Assembly: GCA_963971405.1 (NCBI GenBank)
Contig: OZ020491.1
Location: 27,861,019 to 27,925,018 of the forward strand
Direction of reading: 5' to 3'
DNA length: 64,000 nucleotides
Source: Psococerastis gibbosa
Taxonomy: Eukaryota; Arthropoda; Insecta; Psocodea; Psocidae
Shown here: positions 13,501 through 21,849 of the stretch, piece by piece
How positions within the stretch are numbered: the stretch's first letter is position 1
Layout of the letters: every line of letters starts with the position of its first letter
The notes under the pieces: model-generated
Told to the model about the DNA's origin: nothing
Database searches by the model: none
The model's input: the letters and a program-made list of their open reading frames with translations, nothing else
Made by a program: the position numbers and the translations under genes

Positions 13501-16500
13501 GGGGGTCAGTACGAGTACATCCCCCTTAGAGATTACTACCATAGACATACTAAATCTATATTTTGGGAGCTACAAGAGATAGTTCCATTCGGAAATAATT
13601 TTCTTTTCAGACTCCTATTTGGCTGGGCTTTACCGCCCAAAATTTCGTTTTTAAAACTCACGCAAACTGCAGCGGTTAAAAAACTTTACGAAAACAACCA
13701 TATTATTCAAGATATGTTGATACCGTTGGGAAAGTTAAACGATGCTATCTTATATTTTGACCAAAAAGTCCAGGTTTACCCGATTTGGCTTTGTCCGTTT
13801 AAGCTGACGCCTGAGCCAGGTATGGTTCATGGTAAAGGGTCATCCGATGAGCTTTATGTTGATATAGGGGTTTATGGCGTGCCGGGCGTTCAAAATTTTC
13901 ATCCAAAAGCGACTACTAGAGATATTGAGGAGTTTGTCCGGAAAGCGAAGGGTTACCAAATGTTGTACGCTGATACGTATATGAATGAGGATGAATTTCG
14001 GGCGATGTTTGATCATTCTTTGTACGACCGTATGCGGAAGGAATTCCATTGCGAGGAGGCTTTTCCAACTGTATTTGGCAAGGTTAATAAAAATGCGCGT
14101 ACATAGACTTATTCGGGCAATTTGGGCGGGGTTTCCACATACGTCAATGGTAAATGTGGTAATGACGTTTTAGCAGACATTAAAGACATACTAAAATGTC
14201 TGCTACCACGTCAAAACCATATTTACCATTGACGTATGTGGAAACCCCGTCTTCAAACGAATAGAATTGGAATATGTACATATCTCGAGAGATTATTGAA
14301 AAAAAACTAGTTACGTCACGAAGGGTGACTTCCTCAGAAGTTTAAATATTTGAAACTTTGTTCAGTTGGAATAATTATGGTAAGTTTACCCTAGATGTAG
14401 CCCATTAATGGAATATCAGTTATTATATCGGTACATGACTGAGACAGAATTTTCGGGCTGTTTGATCATTCTTTTTACGACCGTATGAGGAAGGAATTGC
14501 ATTGGGAGGAGGCTTTTCCAACTGTATTTGATAAGGTTAATAAAAATGCGCGTACATAGACTTATTCGGGCAATTTCAAACCAATACAATTGGAACAGAC
14601 ATTTCTCGAGCGATTATTGAAAAAAAAACTAGTTACGTCACGAAGGGTGACTTCCTCAGAAGTTTAAATATTTGAAACTTTGTTCAGTTGGAATAATTAT
14701 GGTAAGCTTACCCTAGATGTAGCCCATTAATGGAATATTAGTAATTATATCGGTACATGACTGAGACAGAATTTTCGGGCTGTTTGATCATTCTTTTTAC
14801 GACCGTATGCAGATGGAATTGCATTGCGAGGAGGCTTTTCCAACTTTATTTAGTAAGAATGCTCGTACATAGACTTGTTCGGGTAATTTTAAACCTATAC
14901 AATTGGAATATATCGCAAGAGATAATTGAGAAAAACATGAGTTACGCCGCCAAAGGTGAGTTCCTCAGAAGTTTAAATATTTGAAACTGAGTTCAGTTTG
15001 AATAATTATGGTAAGCTTACCCTAGTTGTAGGCATAATGGCATATTATGGTATTAACGGTACATGACTGAGACAGAATTTTCGGGCAATGTTTGACCATT
15101 TATTGTACGGCCGTATGAGGAAGGAACTTAGCTTTCGAAGTGAACGTTTTTTCAATATATATGTTCAGATGTTCAGATATCTGGTAAAGTGGGAAAAGTC
15201 AGGGAAAATTGAATCCATAATAAAAATAAAAATAAATAAACATAAAATTTAGCAGCAGTTTTGTTTTTATATTTACCACCAGTGTTTTACCATCGATTTA
15301 TATTTTGCTTGACTCTGCCCACATTACCACAGGTATAAACTTAATGAAATTTTACTTGCCATATTTTTTCATAGAATTTCCGTTTAGATTTCTTGTGTTA
15401 TTCTTTCGTATGAAACTACGCCAAAAATGTTCTTGTTCGATGCATTTATCGAATTATCTTATAATAATGATTAAAAACAATAGTTAGGTAGTTGTCAAAA
15501 GGTTAAAGCTGGGCTCTATTCCTATGGTGCTTCGGAAGCACTCCCAGGTCTTTTCATGCATTTTAAAAATTAAATTTTATATTTAAATATTACCTTGAAT
15601 TTTGAATAATACTCCTCAAAAATTTGAAGCTGGGCTTTGCCCCGATGATGCTCCGGAAGTACTCCCAAGTCTTCCATTTCTAGAGGGCATGAATATCCGG
15701 TACGCAGGAGCGGTGTCAGCCAATGAAACGTCGCCTTGGACAGGAAATGGGAGGTGTCATGCTTATAGCGGCTCGTTGTTGTCAAAGGAACATCTTGGCT
15801 GGTTCGTTCTGACCTCTAAAACGTAAATTTATAATTTATCATCAGAAATTTACGAATATTTTGTAAACAAAGGATGAATGAGTCAGGACATGTAGAGTAG
15901 TGGAACGGACTCTAACTTTCACCCGAAATGTTGGTTCGAGTCCCACACTTGCTATATTTTCTGGCCATGCTTTGGAGGGCATGTAAAGCAGGCCTTCCTA
16001 GTTGAGTGTAAGAGAGGGCTTATAGCCCTAACTCCGCTAGGTTGGCTTGGTAATAGAACAAAAAAGTCGATATTTATTTATTTTATTTAAAGAGTCAATT
16101 TTAGAGGTGGGTCGCTCTTACTGGAGCCGTTCCTATGAGCGGTTCTTGAGCTAGAAACTAGTTGCAACGGCTCCCGGATACAAGACTATTCGGTTTTTGA
16201 GGAACGCAATTCTAAATGGGGATTTCCGGTCAGCAACAAGCTCTTACTCCACGGAAAATTAGTAACAAATTAGTGTTAGTGATAATATTTTTTACTTATT
16301 TTTTACATAAGCTAACCATTGGCAAACTGGTTCCTACAGAGTATGGACAGGGCACGATTACTAGTCACCAGTATTGGGATTGAGCCTAATTCAGGAAAAA
16401 AACCAGATAAAGTAAATTTAACAGATTTTACAGAGTAGTTAGGAATAGGAAAAAATAGCCTACAGCTTTTTGAACAATTTTAAATGGATTTTTCAACTTA

Positions 16501-18503
16501 GGTACCTCTGCTATATCTTTGCGGCTGTAGAACATGCAATTAATTAATTTCATCAAAATTACATTCCTCATTTTCGAAAAATAATGGAACCTCTCCCTTA
16601 TGGCTTTATTTAGATACGTACTAGTATTGTAAATATATTAGAGCAGAGTACATATCCGAGTATTTACTAGATGTAGAGACTCGCGCCATGCCATCGATGT
16701 CGATATTGTGTCAGAATATATATTACAGCAGAGTTAAACCTAATCTCTCATTGCAAAATGAAACACAAAACAAATAAATTGGACCTCATAATGCACTAGT
16801 TAGGATGCATTACAATTTCCATAACGCCATAACTGCAGGCATATATGGTAGGTACGGAAAGTAATAAAAAGATAAGAAAGTTCAGTTCCATGGTTTCCTC
16901 AGATGAGGAGCAAACTTTCAAAACGGCACTAATCCATTTTCGTAAAATGTTCAGGAAACACGAAAAACATAATTATTTGGGCTTTATCATAACGGGAATA
17001 TAAGATTTTAACCCTTCAAAAGACTGGGTTAATTTTTTTTTTTTTTTTTTTTTTTTTGTTTTGATTAGCAATCCTGATTCAACTCATCTTCAAGATGGAA
17101 AATCGATGATAAAATCATTTTTTAATTTTCATGGATTTGTGACGTTTTGAGAGTTTGCTCCTCAGATTATCTAACAGAACGTACACTAATTAATACAAGA
17201 AAATGTACCTGTTTGAACCAGGAGCAAAACTCAAGTGCTGCCAAGCCAACAGCTAAACTCGCCACCAACAGTGCCGTAAGTGGGCGAAGGCACTGCAGTG
17301 ACACTCCTGCAACTAGCAGGGCAATAAATCGAAGAATGCGCACGCAAGCATTGAGGGTCCAAAGGGTGGACGAAAGAAGCAGGTAGTTGGGACTTTGCGC
17401 AGACTCGATGATGTGAGCCAGCAGGAGGGAGTTGGCCCAGAAGGCAAAGGAGGCCGTGCAGACTGCGAGGACGTGGGGAGGAGGAAAGGTTAGAAAGGCG
17501 TCTGCAAGTTCTAGGAAGTGGAGGACGAGAAGGAGGATGGAGAGGAGGCCCCTGCAGTTGTGCCATGGTAGGATTCGTACCGTTGAGGATTCTTTTCTGG
17601 AAGAAACAGAGTTCGTTGAATAGGAAAGAACCAGTGCGAAGAAACACGTACATGCTTTCCTATGTATCAATCAGTATAGGTACCCGTATTATTAATTAAG
17701 ATTTTTTACGGCAAATCAACGATTTCAAGATGGCGTCCAGTCATATTAAAAGTAATGTGTTACTTGAGGCGGCTATTCCATCTGTCAATAATCCGTTATT
17801 TGTGCATCAATAATTGATGAGATGTTTGTTTTAAGGAGACTATTATGCATATTCTTAACTTATCTATTATACATTAAGTTATAATATGGTAGTGACTTAT
17901 TATTGATACACAAATGACGGATTATTGACAGATGGAATAGCCGCTAAGTAAAAGTTCATAGCCGTCACTCTGGTTCGAGATATTTTTTATTTTTATTTTT
18001 TGTTTTAAGAAAGATTATTCGCATACAAAAATGCAATGAATGAATCCGAATAACCTCTTCAATCGCCTCTGTAGATGAGACTCGTACAAATCAAATCAAA
18101 TAGGCCTATATTTATTTACTGCTGTTTTTCTTGTACGATTTGTTAAGGTTTGTTGTTCAGAGAGACACCTTCCTCAATACGAACAAGCTACCACTATACC
18201 ATCGAAGTCCTTAGCGATTTTTTATTTTGTATTATTGAATCGGCTCAAATAGGCTAACTACGTGAATAATAAAAATAATAACAGGATAACGTTACTTAAA
18301 TGACATATGCCTTAATGATATTCATTATTTATTTACAACTTGTCTCTATATACTTACCCCTTATCTTGTTCCCATTTCAAATATCCAGTTACCACTGACG
18401 TAATATAAACACTACATAGACCCACCCCAACGTTGACCCAGTCTACTATGCATAGACTAGTTCTCCAGTCGCTCCAACCCCTATCTCCGGGGCAAAGGTC
18501 CAT
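4363..18503 (-). CDS. Sur: SUR-like ABCC transporter, seven coding exons
   Basis: ABC subfamily C full transporter with an N-terminal TMD0, most like the sulfonylurea receptor, the regulatory subunit of KATP channels in the plasma membrane. Exons in reading order: 18503-18358, 17596-17209, 15815-15594, 12217-11891, 9428-5876, 5208-5015, 4512-4363. All junctions are GT..AG and the phases agree, giving about 1659 aa. Seen: TMD0 (aa 1-178), linker with a [16 protein letters not shown] motif (exon 3), TMD1, NBD1 with Walker A GKVGCGKT (about aa 700) and LSGGQ, a Ser/Arg-rich linker, TMD2, NBD2 with Walker [10 protein letters not shown] (about aa 1453), LSNGQ signature and [12 protein letters not shown]1 has Asp-Asp where NBD2 has Asp-Glu, the usual ABCC asymmetry. 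SUR rather than MRP is inferred from exon 4/5 ([20 protein letters not shown]) and the NBD1 [13 protein letters not shown] region. Intron 3 holds DHCR24 in antisense. ABCC membership is near certain; SUR orthology is likely. Confidence 0.85.
5015..5208 (-). CDS. Sur: SUR-like gene, exon 6 (NBD2 signature, Walker B)
   Basis: The acceptor TACATTGTGTAG ends at 5209. The exon encodes [18 protein letters not shown] and [15 protein letters not shown], the ABC signature and Walker B with catalytic Glu of NBD2, and ends at TLIIIA before GTGAGT. Confidence 0.9.
5596..5654 (+). pseudogene. tRNA-like pseudogene
   Basis: 59 nt with a seven-pair acceptor stem (GGGCTTG / CAAGTCC, one G-T), a D-arm-like GTGGTTCAGCGGTTATGAC and a T-loop TTCGAATCCCGCC, then a T8 run. 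About 13 nt are missing from the anticodon arm and the T stem does not pair, so it cannot be a working tRNA. In SUR-like intron 5. Confidence 0.45.
5876..9428 (-). CDS. Sur: SUR-like gene, exon 5 (TMD1-NBD1-TMD2-NBD2)
   Basis: A single open exon of 3553 bp. It starts [10 protein letters not shown] after acceptor ATATGATTTCAG and ends ..FNGL plus one base at donor GTAAGTAC. It holds most of TMD1, all of NBD1 (Walker A, Q-loop region ASQSPW, LSGGQ, Walker B VILDD, H-loop VVHH), a 180-residue linker rich in Arg/Ser with basic-Arg-Ser sites, TMD2 ([16 protein letters not shown] coupling helix) and the first half of NBD2. Mammalian SUR genes split this region into many exons, so its continuity suggests intron loss. 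Bases 8243-8947 are duplicated at 48503-49206. Confidence 0.93.
9456..9696 (+). mobile_element. LINE tail with 15-bp target duplication
   Basis: Encodes [18 protein letters not shown] and [16 protein letters not shown], the terminal zinc-binding region of a non-LTR ORF2. Flanked by TAAATTGAGAGAAAA at 9441-9455 and 9697-9711; tail (AACT)n. Inserted just upstream of SUR exon 5. Confidence 0.9.
9826..10603. mobile_element. hAT-like MITE, internally duplicated
   Basis: Ends CATTGGCGTAAAT / ATTTACGCCAATG with 8-bp duplication CCTGGTTC (9818-9825 and 10604-10611). A second copy of the left end at 10010 and repeated interior (ACTCAAAATGCTTAAAACCC) show an internal tandem duplication of about 200-300 bp. 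It carries several GGGGGAGACCCCCGGGCC blocks. Lies in SUR-like intron 4. Confidence 0.9.
10612..11320. other. SUR intron 4, low-complexity stretches
   Basis: A short GAGTCTAGAGA-type tandem array near 10785-10850, a poly-C run near 10957 and GTCCCTTAAG-like repeats near 10980. No gene seen. Confidence 0.5.
11321..11421 (-). pseudogene. tRNA-like sequence
   Basis: On the minus strand CTGGATG pairs with TGTCCAG. The T arm GTGGGTTCGAATCCCAC is perfect and a T6 run follows, but the body is 101 nt and no good anticodon stem was found. It may be a tRNA-headed SINE or a tRNA pseudogene. Confidence 0.4.
11485..11640 (-). mobile_element. RTE-like LINE 3' remnant
   Basis: Minus-strand frame [20 protein letters not shown]; shares DNA with 50260-50545 (CTCGACAACACTCCTCCA, CCAACTCGCGAAGGTC). 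Confidence 0.7.
11790..11887 (-). mobile_element. tRNA-Glu-type SINE head next to SUR exon 4
   Basis: B box GGTTCGAGTCAC and the TTTTCTGGC block of the SINE family; it starts within a few bases of the exon 4 donor. Confidence 0.65.
11891..12217 (-). CDS. Sur: SUR-like gene, exon 4 (TMD1 start)
   Basis: 109 codons, phase 0 at both ends, after acceptor TTATTTATTTCAG. It contains [21 protein letters not shown], the first TMD1 helix of ABCC/SUR proteins, and ends ..NAALQ. The donor GTTAGTATAG runs straight into a SINE copy (11790-11887). Confidence 0.8.
12573..12579 (+). promoter_or_regulatory. possible TATA box of DHCR24
   Basis: TATAAAA lies 40 bp upstream of the DHCR24 ATG, which would leave a 5'UTR of about 15 nt. 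Position and sequence only; it could be chance in AT-rich DNA. Confidence 0.25.
12619..14106 (+). CDS. DHCR24: delta(24)-sterol reductase, intronless
   Basis: 495 codons in one ORF. It is an ER-membrane FAD-dependent oxidoreductase that reduces the side-chain C24-C25 double bond of sterols (desmosterol to cholesterol; phytosterol conversion in sterol-auxotrophic animals). Seen: one hydrophobic anchor near the N-terminus (aa 11-30, [18 protein letters not shown]), the FAD-binding stretch [19 protein letters not shown] (aa 140-158), [10 protein letters not shown], and family blocks [20 protein letters not shown] and VYPIWLCPF. It lacks only a short N-terminal extension compared with the ~516-aa vertebrate protein. 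The start at 12619 is chosen because family similarity begins a few residues after it. The gene lies in antisense inside an intron of the SUR-like gene; vertebrate DHCR24 has introns, so retroposition is possible, but no clear poly-A tail was found. Confidence 0.96.
   Translation: MDLEAIIINYRWVLVCFVLMPLSILHDMYAYVRNKIVFRLNSAPGQHDAKVRRVQDQVKQWMSQGKKVPMCTARPGWQTVSFRRGLYKDTMFNVEINLVDIVEVDTKKMTVRLEPLVTMGQLSATLAPLGFSIPVLPEIDDLTVGGLVMGTGIESSSHIYGLFQHICVSYELVLSDGSVVTCSKTSNPSLFYAIPWSYGTLGFLTAVEVQLVPIKKYVRLEYHPFHLLTGSVESFIVESRKKSNAFVEGILFNKNDGVIMTGTMVDNAEPGKVNSIGRWYKPWFFEHVRSFLNSGGQYEYIPLRDYYHRHTKSIFWELQEIVPFGNNFLFRLLFGWALPPKISFLKLTQTAAVKKLYENNHIIQDMLIPLGKLNDAILYFDQKVQVYPIWLCPFKLTPEPGMVHGKGSSDELYVDIGVYGVPGVQNFHPKATTRDIEEFVRKAKGYQMLYADTYMNEDEFRAMFDHSLYDRMRKEFHCEEAFPTVFGKVNKNART
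14107..15126 (+). repeat. tandem copies of the DHCR24 3' end
   Basis: Three further units begin near 14434, 14756 and 15062 (periods about 322 and 306 bp). Each starts with a decayed copy of the last coding segment (corresponding to [22 protein letters not shown]...) followed by the same 3' flank, including the shared GTCACGAAGGGTGACTTCC motif in the first two. Copies 2 and 3 have frame-breaking changes (for example GGGCTGTTTGATC against GGGCGATGTTTGATC), and copy 4 is cut short near 15126. They are pseudogenic tails, not extra domains. Confidence 0.9.
14124..14251. mobile_element. palindromic MITE in first DHCR24 3' unit
   Basis: A foldback with ends GGGCGGGGTTTCCACATACG and the matching reverse complement. 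It contains a decayed core (TTTTAGCAGACAT left, ATGTCTGCTACCACGTC right). Tandem unit 2 at about 14572 has the uninterrupted sequence GGGCAATTTCAAAC, which defines this as an insertion with a 2-3 bp T-rich target duplication. Confidence 0.85.
15127..15593. other. between DHCR24 repeats and SUR exon 3
   Basis: An A-rich tract (AATAAAAATAAAAATAAATA at about 15219) follows the last DHCR24 tail unit. The 60-codon frame at 15305 has no support. Near 15500-15560 a diverged echo of exon 3 DNA (AGCTGGGCTCTATTCC, GATGCTCCGGAAG-like, CACTCCCAGGTCTT) suggests a short tandem copy of its end. Confidence 0.45.
15594..15815 (-). CDS. Sur: SUR-like gene, exon 3 (L0 linker)
   Basis: 74 codons, phase 0 at both ends. 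The residues [19 protein letters not shown] and [11 protein letters not shown] are the conserved lasso/linker segment before TMD1 in ABCC proteins. The acceptor is TTTACGTTTTAG and the donor is AAG|GTAATA. Confidence 0.8.
15884..16085 (+). mobile_element. tRNA-Glu-derived SINE
   Basis: The head has an A-box-like GTAGAGTAGTGG and B box GGTTCGAGTCC. In other copies the anticodon-arm region reads CTTTCACCCGAAAGG, as in tRNA-Glu(TTC). The body has GAGAGGGCTTATAGCCCTAACTCCGC; the tail is ATTT-rich. Founding description for the copies listed below. Confidence 0.85.
16102..16390. mobile_element. partial copy of the 57418 hAT-like MITE
   Basis: Starts TAGAGGTGGGTCG and shares CTTACTGGAG, CTCTTGAGC-like and CTAACCATTGGC blocks with 57418-57818; the right terminus is missing. 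Confidence 0.7.
16391..17208. other. SUR intron 2, no gene seen
   Basis: AT-rich; a short repeat B-like fragment (GTAGAGACTCGCGCCATGCC) near 16674 and the poly-T run at 17033. Confidence 0.5.
17033..17057. repeat. poly-T run
   Basis: 25 consecutive T, about 150 bp downstream of SUR exon 2 in that gene's intron. Confidence 0.95.
17209..17596 (-). CDS. Sur: SUR-like gene, exon 2 (TMD0 helices)
   Basis: The acceptor CTGTTTCTTCCAG ends at 17597 and the exon ends ..WFKQ at donor GTACAT. It encodes about 129 residues with four hydrophobic segments (for example [19 protein letters not shown] and [18 protein letters not shown]), as expected for TM2-TM5 of TMD0. The exon opens in phase 2 and ends in phase 0. 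Confidence 0.75.
17768..17944. mobile_element. divergent palindromic MITE related to family H
   Basis: Ends GGCGGCTATTCCATCTGTC and the near-perfect reverse complement, with the same centre (cttaacttatctattata) as family H, but the subterminal region reads AATAATCCGTTATTTGTG instead of the usual core. Confidence 0.75.
18005..18240 (-). repeat. dispersed repeat B copy, decayed
   Basis: Reverse orientation: ATGAATGAATCCGAATAACC, CAATCGCCTCTGTAGATGAG, ATCGAAGTCCTT. Lies in SUR-like intron 1. Confidence 0.55.
18358..18503 (-). CDS. Sur: SUR-like gene, first coding exon
   Basis: ATG at 18503 opens 48 codons plus two bases before a consensus donor GTAAGTAT. It starts [10 protein letters not shown] and contains a CIVDWVNV stretch that resembles the extracellular N-terminus and TM1 of TMD0. 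The two leftover bases complete a Gly codon with the first base of the next exon. Upstream on the same strand, TTTTTATTTTGCAG ends at 18535, so this may be an exon with some 5'UTR and a further upstream noncoding exon beyond the LINE. Confidence 0.65.
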
Positions 18504-18904
18504 TCAGCCTACAGAGATAGTCATAATATAGTATCTGCAAAATAAAAAGGCATGTGTGAATAAAGTTATTTTTAAGTTATTATATTATTATATTTATTCA
18601 GTCCCATAAACATTACATAGTGATACATAGGTATTGCCACAGGCCAAGGCCGTGCGTGGCTAGTTAAAGGGATGTTAGTCAAGCTTAAAAATAAAGTTAG
18701 TTAAAAAAAAAAAAATTAAAATTAATTAAAGATTACGTTAGGTTAGGTTAGTTGCTTATTTTCTAAAAGTTCACAGTGCACTCAATAAAATTGTCCTTGA
18801 TGCTGATTAGTTTAATATTGAAAAGAATTGAAATAAGTAAATGAATGAATGGAATCTTATTGGAAGGGGAGGGGGGGGGGGGGGGAGTTGAAAATTACAT
18901 ATTC

Positions 18905-21808
18905 TTAAAAGAGATTCAAGTGCTGGGAAGCTTTGGTTATAAATACTCGTAGGCTTTTACCATCCTTCAAGTTTCTGGGCAGATCATTATAGATAGAGAG
19001 TGCCTTGTATTGCGCTGTATTTTTAGTTTTACTTGTTCTTGGTTTTTCGTGCAGTAGGGGTTTTCTCTCTTTATATCTTGTGCCATGTTCGTGGGAGACT
19101 TCGGGATGCAGGCCTAAAAGCTTATTTTTGTATAACTGTATTAGAGATTGTTTGGTAAATATTTTATTGATGGTTGGGACTTTGGCAATATGAAAAAGCT
19201 CTTCAGTGGGGAATAATTTAGGCTTTTTGTACATAATTTTAAGGATTTTCTTTTGAATTTTAATTAGCCGTTCAAGTTCATTTTTATATGAAGCCCCCCA
19301 TGCTATAATCCCATATTGTAAGTGTGACTGTATTAAAGCAAAGTATATGGCTCTCAGTAAGTGTTCATCAACTATATTCCTAACTTGGACGAATTTGTAA
19401 ATAGATTTTCTAAGTTTCAATATAAGGGTATTAATTTGTTCCTGCCAGTTTAGTTTTTTGTCTATTATCAAACCAAGATATTTTGCGCTATCTACTCTTT
19501 GGATTCCCTCAATTCGGTAGTTGTCAGTTTGTATGTTGGTTTGTGAATTAGTGAACTCTATATAATACGTTTTTTTTAAGTTTAGAGTAAGTAAATTGTC
19601 ATTCATCCATGATTTTACAATTTTCAGATCATTGTTTGCAGACTCATATAGCTCGGCTCTTGTGGAGCCTCTGCATATTAGTATCGTATCATCCGCAAAT
19701 GCATTTATTTTGCTACTTAGTTTTAAGGTTAATAAATCATTTAAGATTAAATTGAAGCAAAATGGTCCAAGTACCGTGCCTTGGGATATGCCACACGTAA
19801 CGGTATCTTCATCGCTAAAACAAATGCATTTGTCAGAACTAGGTAACGTTTTTGTTTTTTGTTTTCGATTAGTCAGGTAACTGGTTAGCAAAGTGTGGAC
19901 TTGCCCTCTGAGCCCTAGTTTCTCCATTTTTTTAAGTAGTATACTGTGGGAAATAGTGTCAAAACCTTTTTTTAAGTCATTTAGGATGCAAAGACTGTAT
20001 TGTTTCTTGTTAGAAATATCACTTAATTCATTTATTAGGTCATATATTGCTTCCGTTGTTCCCTTGTTTTTTTGAAATCCAAATTGCTGGGAAGAAATAA
20101 GCTTATGTTTTTCGGCAAAATCGCTTAGTCTGGTATATAGGACTTTTTCATAGATTTTGCTGATAGCAGGTAGTACTGATATTGGCCTATAGTTTGCAGG
20201 GTCATCTGGGCTATTGTCCTTGAATATTGGAGTGACTATTGCTAGCTTTAGGCTATCGGGAAACGTACAGGTCGACAAAGATGCATTGATGGCATGAGTT
20301 AACGGTTCCGCTATATGGGGTTTGACGGACTTAAGGGTATAGTTTGTAATATTGTCATGACCGGGGGCAGAATAATTTTTTAAATTCGATATTATTGTAC
20401 TTATTTCTTGTGGGGTTGTAGGGGTTAGGAACAGTGTATATGGATTAGATGGGATTTCTGCTAGGCGAATGTTCAGACTTGCTGGGTCATGGGGTATTTC
20501 ACGGGCAAGGTTCGCGCCTACTTTTAAAAAGTATTCGTTAAATGCTTTGGAAGAGATGTTAGTTTCTTTAATGTTTTGTTTCTTCGTACCTCCAGTTATT
20601 TCATTTACTATTTCCCATTTTTTTCTCAAATTATGTCCTGCATCGTGTAATTTGTTTTGGTAATATGTGGACTTTATTATTTTAATTTGCGTTTTAACTT
20701 GGGCCGAGAATGATTTAGCATGAGATTTTAATATGAGGTCATGGGGTCGTTTCTTACTATTTTTATGCAATTTATCACGATGTCGTATTGCTTCAACGAT
20801 TTCAGTTGTTATCCATGGTTTCAACTTTTTTGTTTTGTTGTTGGGCCTAACTTCGAACTGCTTAGTATTATTTTGTATTTGTTTCTTGAAGATATGTAAG
20901 AAATTGTTGTATGTTGCATTGCCGTCGTTATTTAAATATACACTATCCCATGTTTCCTGTTCTAAGGACCGATTTAAGGCATTATAATCAATTTTATTTA
21001 TTTTTAACTTGCACCCTAACTTATTTTCAATTTTTGAATAGTGGGAAGGCATGGGTAGGGATAACAGTTGAGTATAGTGGTCAGTTATTGATGTTTGAAT
21101 AACAAAGGATTGTATGTCGGTGGTGGAATAGTTTTCAGGGATATAAATATGGTCAATGCATGATTGACTTACATCGGTAACTCTGGTGTAGTTATTTATA
21201 CACTGGACGTAGCCATGGCCGCTAAGCATATTTTGATATTCATCCCCCTCTTTGTCTAACACGTCGATGTTTATGTCTCCTGCTAAAATAGGGCCTAGTC
21301 CTAATTGATTTTTGCGCATATGTAAGCACATGTCAAGATCATTAATAAAATTTTCTGTATTTTTAATAGAGGGTGTTCTGTAGATGCCCAGAACTGACAG
21401 GGACTTCGCCCCCTTTTGGGGTTTCAATTCAAGTAATAGTGAAGTGCATTCTGTTATTTTAATATCGACTACTGAGGCTTTGTGGGTGGATTTACAAAAT
21501 ATTACGACCCCCTCATTGCGTGTTAGAGAACCACCCTTAGCGAAGAAGTCATACCCATCTAGGCTGAAGGCAGGGCTAATTTCATTTATAAAAGCTTCAG
21601 TTAACACAATTATATCAATCACGACAGGTAGGCTCTGCAGAAAAATAAGAAATTCATCCAAATTGTGACTAATGGATCGTATGTTCATATGGAGTATGTA
21701 CAGATTTCCATTTTTTATTATATTTCGGGATAGTTGGCGACAATTTTCAATGACTATTGAGTTTATTTGGTTTATATTTAATATCTCATCGTCCTCATCA
21801 TGCATCAT
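18905..21808 (-). CDS. LINE ORF2: endonuclease and reverse transcriptase
   Basis: 967 aa without stops. The N-terminal APE-type endonuclease shows NIRSISHNLDEFLIFLQ, VLTEAF, the catalytic GDINID and terminal SITDHY motifs. Reverse transcriptase follows with NYRPISVLPAISKIYEKVL, QQFGFQKNKGTTEAI, a DLKKGFDTISH motif A, SQGTVLGPFCFNLILNDL and the catalytic FADDTILI box. The C-terminus has the YNDLPRNLK..SL block usual in CR1/Jockey elements. It nicks target DNA and copies LINE RNA by target-primed reverse transcription. Motif A begins LNDLKKGF rather than the more usual FIDL-K-AF; this could reduce activity. Otherwise it reads as intact. Confidence 0.93.
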   Translation of the reverse strand: MMHDEDDEILNINQINSIVIENCRQLSRNIIKNGNLYILHMNIRSISHNLDEFLIFLQSLPVVIDIIVLTEAFINEISPAFSLDGYDFFAKGGSLTRNEGVVIFCKSTHKASVVDIKITECTSLLLELKPQKGAKSLSVLGIYRTPSIKNTENFINDLDMCLHMRKNQLGLGPILAGDINIDVLDKEGDEYQNMLSGHGYVQCINNYTRVTDVSQSCIDHIYIPENYSTTDIQSFVIQTSITDHYTQLLSLPMPSHYSKIENKLGCKLKINKIDYNALNRSLEQETWDSVYLNNDGNATYNNFLHIFKKQIQNNTKQFEVRPNNKTKKLKPWITTEIVEAIRHRDKLHKNSKKRPHDLILKSHAKSFSAQVKTQIKIIKSTYYQNKLHDAGHNLRKKWEIVNEITGGTKKQNIKETNISSKAFNEYFLKVGANLAREIPHDPASLNIRLAEIPSNPYTLFLTPTTPQEISTIISNLKNYSAPGHDNITNYTLKSVKPHIAEPLTHAINASLSTCTFPDSLKLAIVTPIFKDNSPDDPANYRPISVLPAISKIYEKVLYTRLSDFAEKHKLISSQQFGFQKNKGTTEAIYDLINELSDISNKKQYSLCILNDLKKGFDTISHSILLKKMEKLGLRGQVHTLLTSYLTNRKQKTKTLPSSDKCICFSDEDTVTCGISQGTVLGPFCFNLILNDLLTLKLSSKINAFADDTILICRGSTRAELYESANNDLKIVKSWMNDNLLTLNLKKTYYIEFTNSQTNIQTDNYRIEGIQRVDSAKYLGLIIDKKLNWQEQINTLILKLRKSIYKFVQVRNIVDEHLLRAIYFALIQSHLQYGIIAWGASYKNELERLIKIQKKILKIMYKKPKLFPTEELFHIAKVPTINKIFTKQSLIQLYKNKLLGLHPEVSHEHGTRYKERKPLLHEKPRTSKTKNTAQYKALSIYNDLPRNLKDGKSLRVFITKASQHLNLF

Positions 21809-21849
21809 TTTATGATATAGTTCAAGCTTAAAGGTGTTTATTCATTTAT

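Noticed and set aside
18725..18750. GGTTAGGTTAG considered as telomeric repeat
   Set aside because: Only two to three units, inside a LINE 3'UTR.
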